A stretch of DNA of 64,000 nt from Sphingobium fuliginis (GTDB taxonomy: Bacteria; Pseudomonadota; Alphaproteobacteria; Sphingomonadales; Sphingomonadaceae), in NCBI RefSeq assembly GCF_004152845.1, contig NZ_SEON01000004.1, forward strand, positions 124,001-188,000. The letters run 5' to 3'. Below the pieces are notes generated by a model that saw only the letters and a program-made list of their open reading frames with translations, was not told where the DNA came from and made no database searches. Of this stretch, positions 33,622 through 41,510 are shown in pieces. How positions within the stretch are numbered: the stretch's first letter is position 1; each line of letters starts with the position of its first letter. The translations under genes and the position numbers were made by a program.

Positions 33622-34080
33622 ATGAACGATGCCGTGAAGCTGTTGACGCGCATGTTCGGCTTCACGGAAGAAGGCCGGCACCGTCCCGACATCTTTCCTG
33701 TCGGAGGCGAAAGCCGGCCGTCGCCGGCGGACTATTTCCATCCCGATGTCGTGCACAGCCTGTTCGGCCCCAGCGGCACGAAGGAGACGCTGGTCGGGCG
33801 CGACGCCTTTCTCGCATTCGCGGCCTCCTGCGCGGAGGCTCTGGCGGAAAGGCGGGACGAGATCATCGCCATCACCTGCGTCGACCGGCAATGCGCCTTC
33901 GTCCACGCCCGCGCCTACCGCAAAAGCGCGGCGAATGGCGAGGACATCCATTATGAATGGGCCATGCTCTACCGCGTGGAGCAGGGCCTGATCACCTATG
34001 GCGCCGACATGCTGGATGCCCCCGCGCAGGCCTTTTGGGGGCGAGTCCGTCAGAGGCCTAATCCCAGTTCGACTTTCTAG
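33622..34080 (+). CDS. NTF2-like (SnoaL-type) protein, possibly shortened at its C-terminus
   Basis: A 152-residue protein whose middle part (VHSLFGPSGTKETLVGRDAFLAFAAS, then FVHARAYRKSANGEDIHYEWAMLYRVEQGLI in outline) fits the cone-shaped NTF2-like fold used by ketosteroid-isomerase and SnoaL enzymes and by oxygenase partners. No catalytic residue can be named. It directly follows the PhyH gene. The stop codon TAG (34078-34080) is formed at the very edge of a MITE-like repeat, so the last residues may have been changed by that insertion. Confidence 0.78.
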   Translation: MNDAVKLLTRMFGFTEEGRHRPDIFPVGGESRPSPADYFHPDVVHSLFGPSGTKETLVGRDAFLAFAASCAEALAERRDEIIAITCVDRQCAFVHARAYRKSAANGEDIHYEWAMLYRVEQGLITYGADMLDAPAQAFWGRVRQRPNPSSTF

Positions 34081-34319
34081 GCGGCGTGGACAAATTCAGG
34101 ACTCGCTGAACTGAGTAATTTGGGTGGAATCAGGACATTCCCCCTCCCGCAGGCGGGAGGGGGCTAGGGGGTGGGCTGGCGCGGCATCTGTGCTGTTTTG
34201 CAACGGCTAAGTCAGAAGCTCGCTACGCTCGCGCCCACCCCTAACCCCTCCCGTTTACGGGAGGGGAATGTCTTGGATTGGCCAATTTCCCGCCATTCCG
34301 AAACTCTCCACGCGGCCTA
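34078..34319. repeat. MITE-like repeat, copy 1 (242 bp)
   Basis: A non-coding element with imperfect terminal inverted repeats: TAGGCGGCGTGGACAAATTC at the left, and the reverse complement of TAGGCCGCGTGGAGAGTTTC at the right. The ends are TA on both sides, like an IS630/mariner-type target duplication. Inside are two perfect hairpins (10-bp arms at 34141-34162 and 34245-34266) within a larger dyad, GACATTCCCC (34134) to GGGGAATGTC (34272). A second copy lies at 54398-54636 in the same orientation. No gene or transposase is inside. It fills the 309-bp gap between two convergent genes and may also act as a terminator. The remaining 70 bp to 34389 hold nothing recognisable. Confidence 0.85.
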
Positions 34320-34389
34320 ACCGCCTGGAACATGCGCCCTATGCTGACGGAAGCGCGCCGATCCCCGTCAGCGACATCAGCAACGACCC

Positions 34390-35523
34390 TCAGGCAGAGG
34401 CGGGATAGACGCCGCGCTTTTCCACGAGACGGGCGAGATGCCAGTCCCGGTCGCCCAACAGCGCGTCGATGGCGGTCAGCCGCTTGAAGGCATGCCCGAC
34501 CTTATATTCGGCGGTGATGCCGATGGCGCCGTGCATCTGCACCGCTTCCTGCCCGATGATGCGGCCTGACTTGCCGATCTGCGCCTTTGCTGCGGAGATG
34601 TTGCGGCTCCGTTGATCGGCATCGCTGTCGAGCGACAGCGCCGCAAGGATCGCCATGCTGCGCGACAGTTCAAGCTGCATCAGCATTTCGACGGCGCGAT
34701 GCTGGAGCGCCTGGAAACTGCCGATGGCGACGCCGAATTGCTGCCGGGTCTTGAGATAGTCGACGGTGACATCGAACGTCTCCGCCATGGCGCCGACCGA
34801 TTCCGCCACCAGTGCAGCGGTCGCTTCCTCGAACACGCGGGCCAATATGCCCTCCCCCTGCCCCGTCGCGCCGATGAGCGCATCCTTCGGGACATTGACG
34901 CCCGACAGGGCGAGCGTGGCGACCGGCACGCCATCATAGCCGCGCTTCCCCTCGACCGTCACGCCAGCCGCCGCCGCATCCACGAGGAAGAGCGAAAGGC
35001 CCTCTCCCGTTATTGCGCTCACGATGAACGTATCGGCGCTCTGCCCATGCAGGACCGCGATCTTGCGGCCATCGAGCGTCCATCCATCGCCCGACGCAGA
35101 CGCGGTCGTGCGCGCCGCCAGCGTATGGCGCGGCAGGCCCTTCTCGCCATGCGCCAGCGTCAGGATGCGCTCGCCAGCCGCAATGCCCGGAACGATGTCC
35201 CCGCGCTGCTGCGCTGACGCGCCATGGCGCAGCACGCCGCCCGCCAGCACCACGGTTGCGAAATAGGGTTCGACCATCAGGCCGCGCCCCAGCGCCTCCA
35301 TGACGATCATCATCTCCACGCCGCCGCCGCCGAAGCCGCCATCTTCTTCCGCGAACGGCAGCGCGAGCAGGCCCATCTCCGCAAGACCTGCATAGGCCTC
35401 CCGGCTCCAGCCATCGGGCGTCCTGAGCGCATGTTCGCGCTTCTGGAAGTCGTAGGTTTCCGCCACGAACCGCGTGACGGTTTCCTGCAGCATCTTCTGT
35501 TCGTCGTTCAGGTCGAAATCCAT
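34390..35523 (-). CDS. Acyl-CoA dehydrogenase, smaller partner of a pair
   Basis: A 377-residue acyl-CoA dehydrogenase fold protein (MDFDLNDEQKMLQETVTRF start, LAHGEKGLP middle, MHGAIGITAEYKVGH C-terminal). The usual FAD- and substrate-binding middle segment is weaker than in the neighbour. It starts 6 nt after the stop of the larger ACAD gene. Adjacent large/small ACAD genes are known from steroid catabolism in actinobacteria, where the two chains form an alpha2beta2 enzyme with one active site per heterodimer. The same arrangement is inferred here. A second such pair lies at 51115-53461. Confidence 0.88.
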   Translation of the reverse strand: MDFDLNDEQKMLQETVTRFVAETYDFQKREHALRTPDGWSREAYAGLAEMGLLALPFAEEDGGFGGGGVEMMIVMEALGRGLMVEPYFATVVLAGGVLRHGASAQQRGDIVPGIAAGERILTLAHGEKGLPRHTLAARTTASASGDGWTLDGRKIAVLHGQSADTFIVSAITGEGLSLFLVDAAAAGVTVEGKRGYDGVPVATLALSGVNVPKDALIGATGQGEGILARVFEEATAALVAESVGAMAETFDVTVDYLKTRQQFGVAIGSFQALQHRAVEMLMQLELSRSMAILAALSLDSDADQRSRNISAAKAQIGKSGRIIGQEAVQMHGAIGITAEYKVGHAFKRLTAIDALLGDRDWHLARLVEKRGVYPASA

Positions 35524-35529
35524 GGCGCG

Positions 35530-36717
35530 TCAAAGTCCCAGCATGGTCTTGGCGATGATGTTCTTCTGGACCTCATTGGACCCACCGAAGATCGACACCT
35601 TGCGCATCGTGAAATAGAAAGGAGCGGCAGCGCCGATCCAGCCATCGTCCGGATCGTTCGGCGCATGATCATGATCGGGCATGGCAAGGCCCGCCGGGCC
35701 TGCCAGCTCAGCGACCAGTTCGGTCATGCGCTGCTGCATTTCCGTGCCCTTGACCTTCAGGATGGACGCCGCCGCATTGGCGCCGCCGCCATGGGCATCG
35801 GCGGCGACGACGCGCAACTGGGTCAGTTCCAGCGCCCGCAATTCCACCTCCACCTCCGCCAGCTTGTGCGCAAGGCGGCGCTGTTCTTCGTCGGTCAGGG
35901 TGCCGTCCGCGGCAAGGCGGCTCTCCAGCGCGCGCAGTTGCGAAAGCCTTTCCTTGGAAAGACCGATGCGGGCGATGCCGCTGCGTTCGCTGCCCAGCAG
36001 ATGCTTGGCGACGTCCCAGCCCCGGCCTTCCTCGCCAATGACATTCTCCACCGGCACGCGCACATCGTCGAAGAAGACTTCATTGGCGTCATGCTCGCCG
36101 TCGATCGTCTCGATCGGGCGGACGGTGATGCCCGGCGTCTTCATGTCCAGCAGCAGGAAGGTGATGCCCTGCTGCTTCTTGCCGCTGCTGTCGGTGCGGA
36201 ACAGGCCGAACATCCAGTCCGCATGCTGGGCCTGTGTCGTCCAGATCTTCTGCCCGTTGAGGACATAATGATCGCCGTCTCGAACCGCCGTCGTCTTGAG
36301 GCTGGCAAGGTCGGAACCGGCGCCGGGTTCGGAAAAGCCCTGGCACCACCAGATGTCGATATTGGCGGTGACCGCCAGGAACCTGTCCTTTTGCGCGGGG
36401 GTGCCGAACTTGCACAGCACCGGACCGATCATGTTGACATTGAACGGCGATCCTTCCGGGGCATGGGCCAACGCCATCTCCTCCTGAAAGATATAGCGCT
36501 GAGCCGGCGTCCAGGCCTGCCCGCCATATTCGACGGGCCAATGCGTCACGGCCCATCCCCGCGCGTTGAGGATGCGTTGCCACCGCACCGTATCCTCCTT
36601 GGTCAGATGATCGCGGTTGATCATCTTGCGCCGCAGATCCTCTGGGAGGGCTTCCTTGAGGAAGGTCCGCACCTCATCGCGGAAGGCCGTTTCCTCGGGC
36701 GTAAAATCCAATTTCAT
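35530..36717 (-). CDS. Acyl-CoA dehydrogenase, larger partner of a pair
   Basis: A 395-residue acyl-CoA dehydrogenase with the well-conserved middle motifs WCQGFSEPGAGSDLASL and NGQKIWTTQAQHADW, and C-terminal IFGGSNEVQKNIIAK. The Glu of the YEGT motif of medium-chain enzymes is Gly here, so the catalytic base lies elsewhere or in the partner chain. The ATG at 36717 is the family start; the frame is open 51 nt further. It is the first gene of the pair and probably forms a heteromer with the product of 34390-35523. Confidence 0.9.
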   Translation of the reverse strand: MKLDFTPEETAFRDEVRTFLKEALPEDLRRKMINRDHLTKEDTVRWQRILNARGWAVTHWPVEYGGQAWTPAQRYIFQEEMALAHAPEGSPFNVNMIGPVLCKFGTPAQKDRFLAVTANIDIWWCQGFSEPGAGSDLASLKTTAVRDGDHYVLNGQKIWTTQAQHADWMFGLFRTDSSGKKQQGITFLLLDMKTPGITVRPIETIDGEHDANEVFFDDVRVPVENVIGEEGRGWDVAKHLLGSERSGIARIGLSKERLSQLRALESRLAADGTLTDEEQRRLAHKLAEVEVELRALELTQLRVVAADAHGGGANAAASILKVKGTEMQQRMTELVAELAGPAGLAMPDHDHAPNDPDDGWIGAAAPFYFTMRKVSIFGGSNEVQKNIIAKTMLGL

Positions 36718-36804
36718 CGCGCTGTTCCCATATAAGAACCCCTTCCCCAGCAGGCATCGGGCTTCCAAGTCAACGGCGCGACCAAGGCCTTCACATGCCC
36801 GATA

Positions 36805-37752
36805 TCATTGCGTCAGATCGAACAGCACGCGCCCGCCCCCGCCCGTCCGGGCAAGCGCAATCCCCTCCTCCGCACGGGACAGCGGAACGATGGCGCGCAC
36901 CGGCAGGGACGGCGGATCGGCGGCATGGAGCGCGGCCAGTTCCGCGAACATGGCGTGCACGCCCTCAACACCCATGGCCTCCTCCGCGGGGCGAAGGCTG
37001 AAGCCCAAGATCGAGAGGCCACCCCCGGTCAGCAATTGCGAACGAACCTGGATCGGCTCGCCGGAGAGATGGCCGAACAGCAACAGCCGGCCGCCCGGCG
37101 CCAGGCAGCTTGCAAGCCGGTCGGTCGCCGCGCCCGCCACGCAATCGAGTGCGGCGCGGACAGGCCGCCCGCCCGACGCCGCCAGTGCGCGCTCCGCCAG
37201 ACCGTCGCCGTCCAACAGCGCATCGGGTGTCGCGGGATGCGGCCTTCCCACGACATCGACAACCTTGACGTCCATGCGCGCGGCAAAGGTGCGAACCCAA
37301 TGCGCCACGACCGATCCCGCACCATTTTGAATGATCGCATCGCCCGGAAGCACGCCAGCATGGCGCAGGAGCAGATGCGCAGTAGGAGGGTTGATGCGCA
37401 ACATCGCCGCCTGCACGGGATCGAATCCGGCCGGCAGAGCTATCAGATGGCGACGGGGCAAAAGGCGCATCGCACACCAGTTGCCCCGGCCAAGCACCAT
37501 CACCAGATCGCCCGGACGAAGGTCGGCAACGGCTTCGCCCACTGCCTCCACCAGCCCCGCGCCCTCGGCTCCCAGCGGTTGGTCATGCGGCAGATCAAAG
37601 GAATATCCGCCTTCAATCGCCAGAAGGTCAGCCGGATTGACAGGCGCATAGGCCATGCGCACCAGCACTTCATCATTCCGGGGCACGGACGGCGCCGGCG
37701 CCTCCGCAAGGCGGACACGCCCCTTTCCGCAGGGCAGCACCGCGCGGTTCAC
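36805..37752 (-). CDS. Zinc-independent MDR oxidoreductase (quinone/enoyl-CoA reductase-like)
   Basis: A 315-residue medium-chain dehydrogenase/reductase. The N-terminal GroES-like domain has APVNPADLLAIEGGY and GAEGAGLVEAVG; the nucleotide-binding domain has QNGAGSVVAHWVRTFAA. There are no zinc-ligand cysteines. This pattern fits the quinone oxidoreductase/trans-2-enoyl-CoA reductase (MECR) branch, using NADPH to reduce a conjugated double bond. It lies between the ACAD pair and the IclR gene on the same strand (about 20 nt after the IclR stop), so it may be co-transcribed with the regulator. Confidence 0.88.
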   Translation of the reverse strand: MNRAVLPCGKGRVRLAEAPAPSVPRNDEVLVRMAYAPVNPADLLAIEGGYSFDLPHDQPLGAEGAGLVEAVGEAVADLRPGDLVMVLGRGNWCAMRLLPRRHLIALPAGFDPVQAAMLRINPPTAHLLLRHAGVLPGDAIIQNGAGSVVAHWVRTFAARMDVKVVDVVGRPHPATPDALLDGDGLAERALAASGGRPVRAALDCVAGAATDRLASCLAPGGRLLLFGHLSGEPIQVRSQLLTGGGLSILGFSLRPAEEAMGVEGVHAMFAELAALHAADPPSLPVRAIVPLSRAEEGIALARTGGGGRVLFDLTQ

Positions 37753-37771
37753 GCCGATACCGGCCCTGCGC

Positions 37772-38614
37772 TCAGGCGAAATGCCGCCGGTAGCTGGCGA
37801 TCTTGATCGTCTCGGGCATTTTCACGACATTGCTGCTGTCCCGCTCCAGCCCGTCTTCCTCCTGATGCAGTTCGGCAATCCGGGCTTTGCGGCTGATCAG
37901 CAGGTCCAGCATTTCCTGTCCGCGCTCCGCAATCACGGACGGCCGGGCGATGACGCTGACGGTCAGCCGATCCATATTCCGGCCGAAAGGCAGCAATACA
38001 GCGACGCAGCCGACCCCGTCCCGATCCTGTTCGATGGCCCAGCCCTTTTCACGCAGCACGGCGAATTCGGACAGAAGCTCGGCCAGGCGGACATGCCGGG
38101 ACAGGTCTGTTTCCTCCGCGTTCAGGCGGTGGACCGCGGAACGGATGCCTTCATTGCGGTAGCTCGAAAGCAGCAGCCGCCCCTGCGTGCTGTGCAGGAT
38201 GGACAGCTGATCGCCCGCATGAGCATCGAGCGCATCCTCATTATTGCCGTGGATGACATGCAGATGCTGCAGCACATAGTTGGAACTGGTCGACAGCAGC
38301 ACCGTTTCGCCCGTCAGCTTGGCGATCTCGTCGATTGCGGACAGCACCGGCCCGCCACGGAACAATGAAGGCTTCACCCAGGCGCCGAGCAGGGCGACCC
38401 GCGCGGTCGGACTGTAGGTCCGGCGAACGCGATTATAGTGGAGATAGCCCAGCCGCGTCAGGCAGCGGAGCAGTTCGGATGTGCTGGATTGCGGATAGTT
38501 CAGCGTGCGCGACATTTCCATGACGGTGGCGACGCGGCGATCCTGGTCGAAATATTCCAGGATCTCCAGCACTCGATGCGCGGATTTGATGGTCCGGGAT
38601 GCGCTGGTGGCCAT
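37772..38614 (-). CDS. IclR-family transcriptional regulator
   Basis: A 280-residue regulator with an N-terminal winged helix (IKSAHRVLEILEYFDQDRR, then YPQSSTSELLRCLTRLGYL) and a C-terminal GAF-like effector domain. The ATG at 38614 follows GGAGGAAGAGG; the frame is open another 48 nt. It is divergent from a second IclR gene across a 159-bp gap with a TTCGAA-rich dyad. It may control the MDR and ACAD genes behind it. Such regulators usually sense an aromatic or carboxylic acid intermediate. Confidence 0.92.
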   Translation of the reverse strand: MATSASRTIKSAHRVLEILEYFDQDRRVATVMEMSRTLNYPQSSTSELLRCLTRLGYLHYNRVRRTYSPTARVALLGAWVKPSLFRGGPVLSAIDEIAKLTGETVLLSTSSNYVLQHLHVIHGNNEDALDAHAGDQLSILHSTQGRLLLSSYRNEGIRSAVHRLNAEETDLSRHVRLAELLSEFAVLREKGWAIEQDRDGVGCVAVLLPFGRNMDRLTVSVIARPSVIAERGQEMLDLLISRKARIAELHQEEDGLERDSSNVVKMPETIKIASYRRHFA

Positions 38615-38703
38615 TGGCTTTCCTCTTCCTCCCGCGGATGCATGAAATTGCATCTGCTGCACGGATTTTCGTACCGCATCATGAATATAATGTCCAACGG
38701 TTT

Positions 38704-38730
38704 TTCGAATTGCGTTCGAATTTTCGAACG
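38704..38730. promoter_or_regulatory. Putative IclR operator: three TTCGAA sites
   Basis: TTCGAA occurs at 38704-38709, 38715-38720 and 38723-38728. The last two form a dyad with perfect 8-bp arms CGTTCGAA (38713-38720) and TTCGAACG (38723-38730), spacer TT. It is placed between the two divergent IclR genes. Probably bound by one or both regulators. Confidence 0.55.
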
Positions 38731-38773
38731 GCTATGCAATGCGAGTTGAGACCGGAAAGGTGAACAGGGGACG

Positions 38774-39547
38774 ATGCAGCAGGCCAAATCAGAGGAAACC
38801 CGCGCCCGCGGACCGAAGGCGATCACCCGCGTGCTCGATCTGCTGGCCCTGCTGGCAGGCAAGCAGGACGGCATGAGCCTGGCCGAACTCAGCGTGGTCA
38901 TGACGGTGCCCAAGAGCACATTCATCGACACGCTGCGGGGCCTGTGCGACATGCATTATCTGTCCTGTCAGGAGGGGCGATACCGACTGGGTCCGGCGGC
39001 CTATCATTTCGCCAGCCGGATCGTGCGCCATTGGTCTGCGCCGGAACTCATCCGCGCCCTGGTCAAGCAGCTCGCCTCCGAAACCCGCGAGTCGGTGGGG
39101 TTCGCCATTGCCGATTGGGAAATCGGGCAGGCCATCTACACCGAGGCGAGCAACAGCCCGCAGCCGGTGCGATATGCCATGCAGGCGGGGCTGCGTGCGC
39201 CGCTCTACGCCAGCGCTGCCGGGCGTGTCCTCATGGCCTTTGCCAGCCCCGAACAGGTGGAGGAATATCTGGCCCGCGCCCATCTCAGGAAGTTGACGGA
39301 CAGCACGCGGACCGACCCCGATGTCATCCGCGCCGGCCTCGCGGCGATACGCGAACAGGGCTATTGCGCCAGCTTCGGGGAGATGTTGAGCGACACCGCG
39401 GCCCTGGCGGTGCCGGTCATGGGCCCTGACGGCGATCTGCTGGGGGCGCTCATGCTGGCGGCTCCGCTGGACCGGATGAAGCAGAATTTCGAACGGCTTC
39501 TGAATGCCACGGTGGAGGCGGGCCGCCACGCCTCAGCGGGAAGCTGA
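38774..39547 (+). CDS. IclR-family transcriptional regulator
   Basis: A 257-residue regulator. The winged helix covers about residues 15-75 (ITRVLDLLALLAGKQDGMS, VPKSTFIDTLRGL), and the effector domain includes YASAAGRVLMAF, a typical IclR signature. It faces the other IclR gene across the TTCGAA dyad and converges with the amidohydrolase gene (25-nt gap). The two IclR proteins differ clearly, so they are not a recent duplication. Targets are unknown; the amidohydrolase/ligase modules are candidates. Confidence 0.92.
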   Translation: MQQAKSEETRARGPKAITRVLDLLALLAGKQDGMSLAELSVVMTVPKSTFIDTLRGLCDMHYLSCQEGRYRLGPAAYHFASRIVRHWSAPELIRALVKQLASETRESVGFAIADWEIGQAIYTEASNSPQPVRYAMQAGLRAPLYASAAGRVLMAFASPEQVEEYLARAHLRKLTDSTRTDPDVIRAGLAAIREQGYCASFGEMLSDTAALAVPVMGPDGDLLGALMLAAPLDRMKQNFERLLNATVEAGRHASAGS

Positions 39548-39572
39548 CGCGCGGCGACGGGTCGGATCAGGT

Positions 39573-40799
39573 TCAGACCGGCAGGCCCATGAAGCGCATG
39601 CCGTTTTCATACATGACCTTGCGCACATCCGATGCCGACAGGCCCCTGCACGCTTCCTCCGCGAACAGGCGCGGTTCCGCGACGCCTTCCGCATGGGGAT
39701 AGTCCGATCCCATCAGAACCCAATCGGCATTGCCGACCTGATCGATGATGGATTTCAGATCGTCCTCCGGATAGGCGACGACCGACATATGGCGAGCAAA
39801 GATGGCGCTCGGCCGGTCCTTCAACTGGCCGGCGGGCCAATGGCCGTTCTTCGCGATGCCCCGGCACTTGTCCATCTTCACCAGCATGGACGGAACCCAT
39901 TCGGCGCCATTTTCGGCCGACAGCAGCCTTATATTGGGAAAGCGTTCGAAGAAGTTCCAGAAGATGAAGCTCGACAGCGTCTCGATCACCGGCCGTTCCG
40001 AATAGCCGTGCATCCACACGAAGGCGGACTGCCGGATGCGCGATTGCTGCATCCCCTCCCCCCACAGCGCCATATGATCCTTCATGTAGATGGCTTCGGA
40101 GACATGGAAGACGACGCGGATGCCGGCTTCATTGGCGATCGCCCAGAAGGGATCGTGATCGGGATGCGCGGGCGCCTTGCCGTTATAGGGGCCCATCGGC
40201 ATCAGGATGAGCTTCGCGCCCTTGGCGACGACATCCTTCAGCGCCTTGCAGGCTTCCTCGACATTGTCGAGCGTCATGATGGGGCATGAGAAGATGCGGT
40301 CGTTGTAATTATACTTCCACTGGTCGTACATCCAGCCATTATAGGCGTTCAATACCGGATAGGCATAGCGCGGGTCGTCCAGGAAACTGATGGCCGTGAT
40401 CATGTTGCCGACGAAGAGGATGGACGAACGCACATCCCAGGCATCGAGCAGTTTCACCCGTTCCCCCGGCTCGACCATGGCCGGGGTCTTGGGCACATGC
40501 ATGTCGATCTCGGCCTTGCCTTCCTTCATGGCGCGCAGCCATTCATGCAGCTTGCCGGGCGCGGGAACGCGGCCATCCTCGAACAGATGGTCGGCGCTGA
40601 TCTCCACCTTGCGCGGCCCCACATACATGGCGAAGTCGCTGTCCGGTCCTGTCTTGAACGTGACGCCATAACGTTCGGCGGCGTCTTGGGGCAGATATTT
40701 CGTCCACGCCTCATCCGTTTCCCAGAAATGCGTATCGGCATCGAAGATCGGACCGGAATAGACAGGCGAAGTTTCCGCCGCTTCGATTTGTGCAGACAT
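39573..40799 (-). CDS. Amidohydrolase-2 family metal-dependent hydrolase/decarboxylase
   Basis: A 408-residue TIM-barrel protein of the PF04909 group, which contains ACMSD-like decarboxylases and ring-opening hydrolases. The N-terminal metal motif is Asp22-x-His24 in FDADTHFWE, a His lies in FHVSEAIY, and the C-terminal catalytic Asp in GSDYPHAEG. It probably decarboxylates or hydrolytically cleaves a cyclic intermediate, using a divalent metal. ATG 40799 has GGGGAAGGAAC before it; the 20 residues upstream in frame are not family-like. It is divergent from the CMD-ligase operon across 282 bp. Confidence 0.9.
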   Translation of the reverse strand: MSAQIEAAETSPVYSGPIFDADTHFWETDEAWTKYLPQDAAERYGVTFKTGPDSDFAMYVGPRKVEISADHLFEDGRVPAPGKLHEWLRAMKEGKAEIDMHVPKTPAMVEPGERVKLLDAWDVRSSILFVGNMITAISFLDDPRYAYPVLNAYNGWMYDQWKYNYNDRIFSCPIMTLDNVEEACKALKDVVAKGAKLILMPMGPYNGKAPAHPDHDPFWAIANEAGIRVVFHVSEAIYMKDHMALWGEGMQQSRIRQSAFVWMHGYSERPVIETLSSFIFWNFFERFPNIRLLSAENGAEWVPSMLVKMDKCRGIAKNGHWPAGQLKDRPSAIFARHMSVVAYPEDDLKSIIDQVGNADWVLMGSDYPHAEGVAEPRLFAEEACRGLSASDVRKVMYENGMRFMGLPV

Positions 40800-40871
40800 G
40801 ATGTTCCTTCCCCAAAACCATGACGTTATTCGATATGATCTGGACCACGCCGCCATCAAACCCGGGCGCCG

Positions 40872-40977
40872 AGTGTCGAAACCTGTAAGTGTCGAAATCT
40901 ATATAGGCATGGCTGCATGTCGCGAATATCGGCCCGGCCCTGCCATCACATAGGCGATGGGATGCTGATGCCATCAG
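40872..40977. promoter_or_regulatory. Direct repeat and palindrome in a divergent gap
   Basis: The 282-bp gap between the amidohydrolase and CMD-like genes holds a direct repeat AGTGTCGAAA (40872-40881 and 40888-40897) and a 13-bp palindrome CTGATG-C-CATCAG (40965-40977). CATCAGAT recurs at 47341-47348 before the second TonB receptor, so a shared regulator is conceivable. No proven site. Confidence 0.3.
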
Positions 40978-41081
40978 ATGGCCGATCAGTGTGTGTTACC
41001 CTCCGATGGCGGTGGCGGCGTTATTGACGCGGGCACGCCGCCACCCATAGGCCAGACAATCAAAACGCATGGAGGCAATGG

Positions 41082-41510
41082 ATGGCTGAGCTGGACGAGA
41101 AACAGAAATCGGGCGTCGACTTCATCAGCGGCATCATGGGCGAAGGGTTCGGCAACGCCTTTCGGGAAGCCTGCACCGCTGACCGTTTCGGCTCGCCCAT
41201 TCCGCGCATGGCGGCAAGCTGGGCCTTTCACGACGCGTGGCAGCATCAGGGCCTTGCGCCCAGGGAAAAGAGCATGGCCGTCATATCGGCGCTCATCGCC
41301 ATGCGACAGTCGCTGGAACTGAAGAACCACGTCAAGATCGGCATCGCCAACGGACTGACGGCGCAAGAGCTGGAGGGATTGCTGGTGCAGCTTACGCCCT
41401 ATGTCGGCTTCCCCTGCATCGCCTCCGCCACCACGGCGGTCATCGAGGCCATGCGGGAAGCGGGCGTGTCCCCGGACGTGCAGACGGCGGAGGAAAAGGG
41501 GCTGTTGTGA
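41082..41510 (+). CDS. Carboxymuconolactone decarboxylase (CMD)-family protein
   Basis: A 142-residue small helical protein. The segments PREKSMAVISALIAMRQ, ELKNHVKIGIANG and GLTAQELEGLLVQLTPYVGFP are typical of 4-carboxymuconolactone decarboxylases, with the Glu/His pair of that group. The CxxC of the AhpD peroxidase branch is absent. It would decarboxylate or isomerise a cyclic acid. It starts with ATG 41082 after CATGGAGGCA, and its stop overlaps the ligase gene (GTGA). The pair suggests a cyclic acid being prepared for, or following, CoA activation. Confidence 0.87.
   Translation: MAELDEKQKSGVDFISGIMGEGFGNAFREACTADRFGSPIPRMAASWAFHDAWQHQGLAPREKSMAVISALIAMRQSLELKNHVKIGIANGLTAQELEGLLVQLTPYVGFPCIASATTAVIEAMREAGVSPDVQTAEEKGLL

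Noticed and set aside
34141..34266. GC-rich palindromic tract as a CRISPR array
   Set aside because: There are only two hairpins per unit with no regular spacers; it is part of a dispersed repeat found twice.
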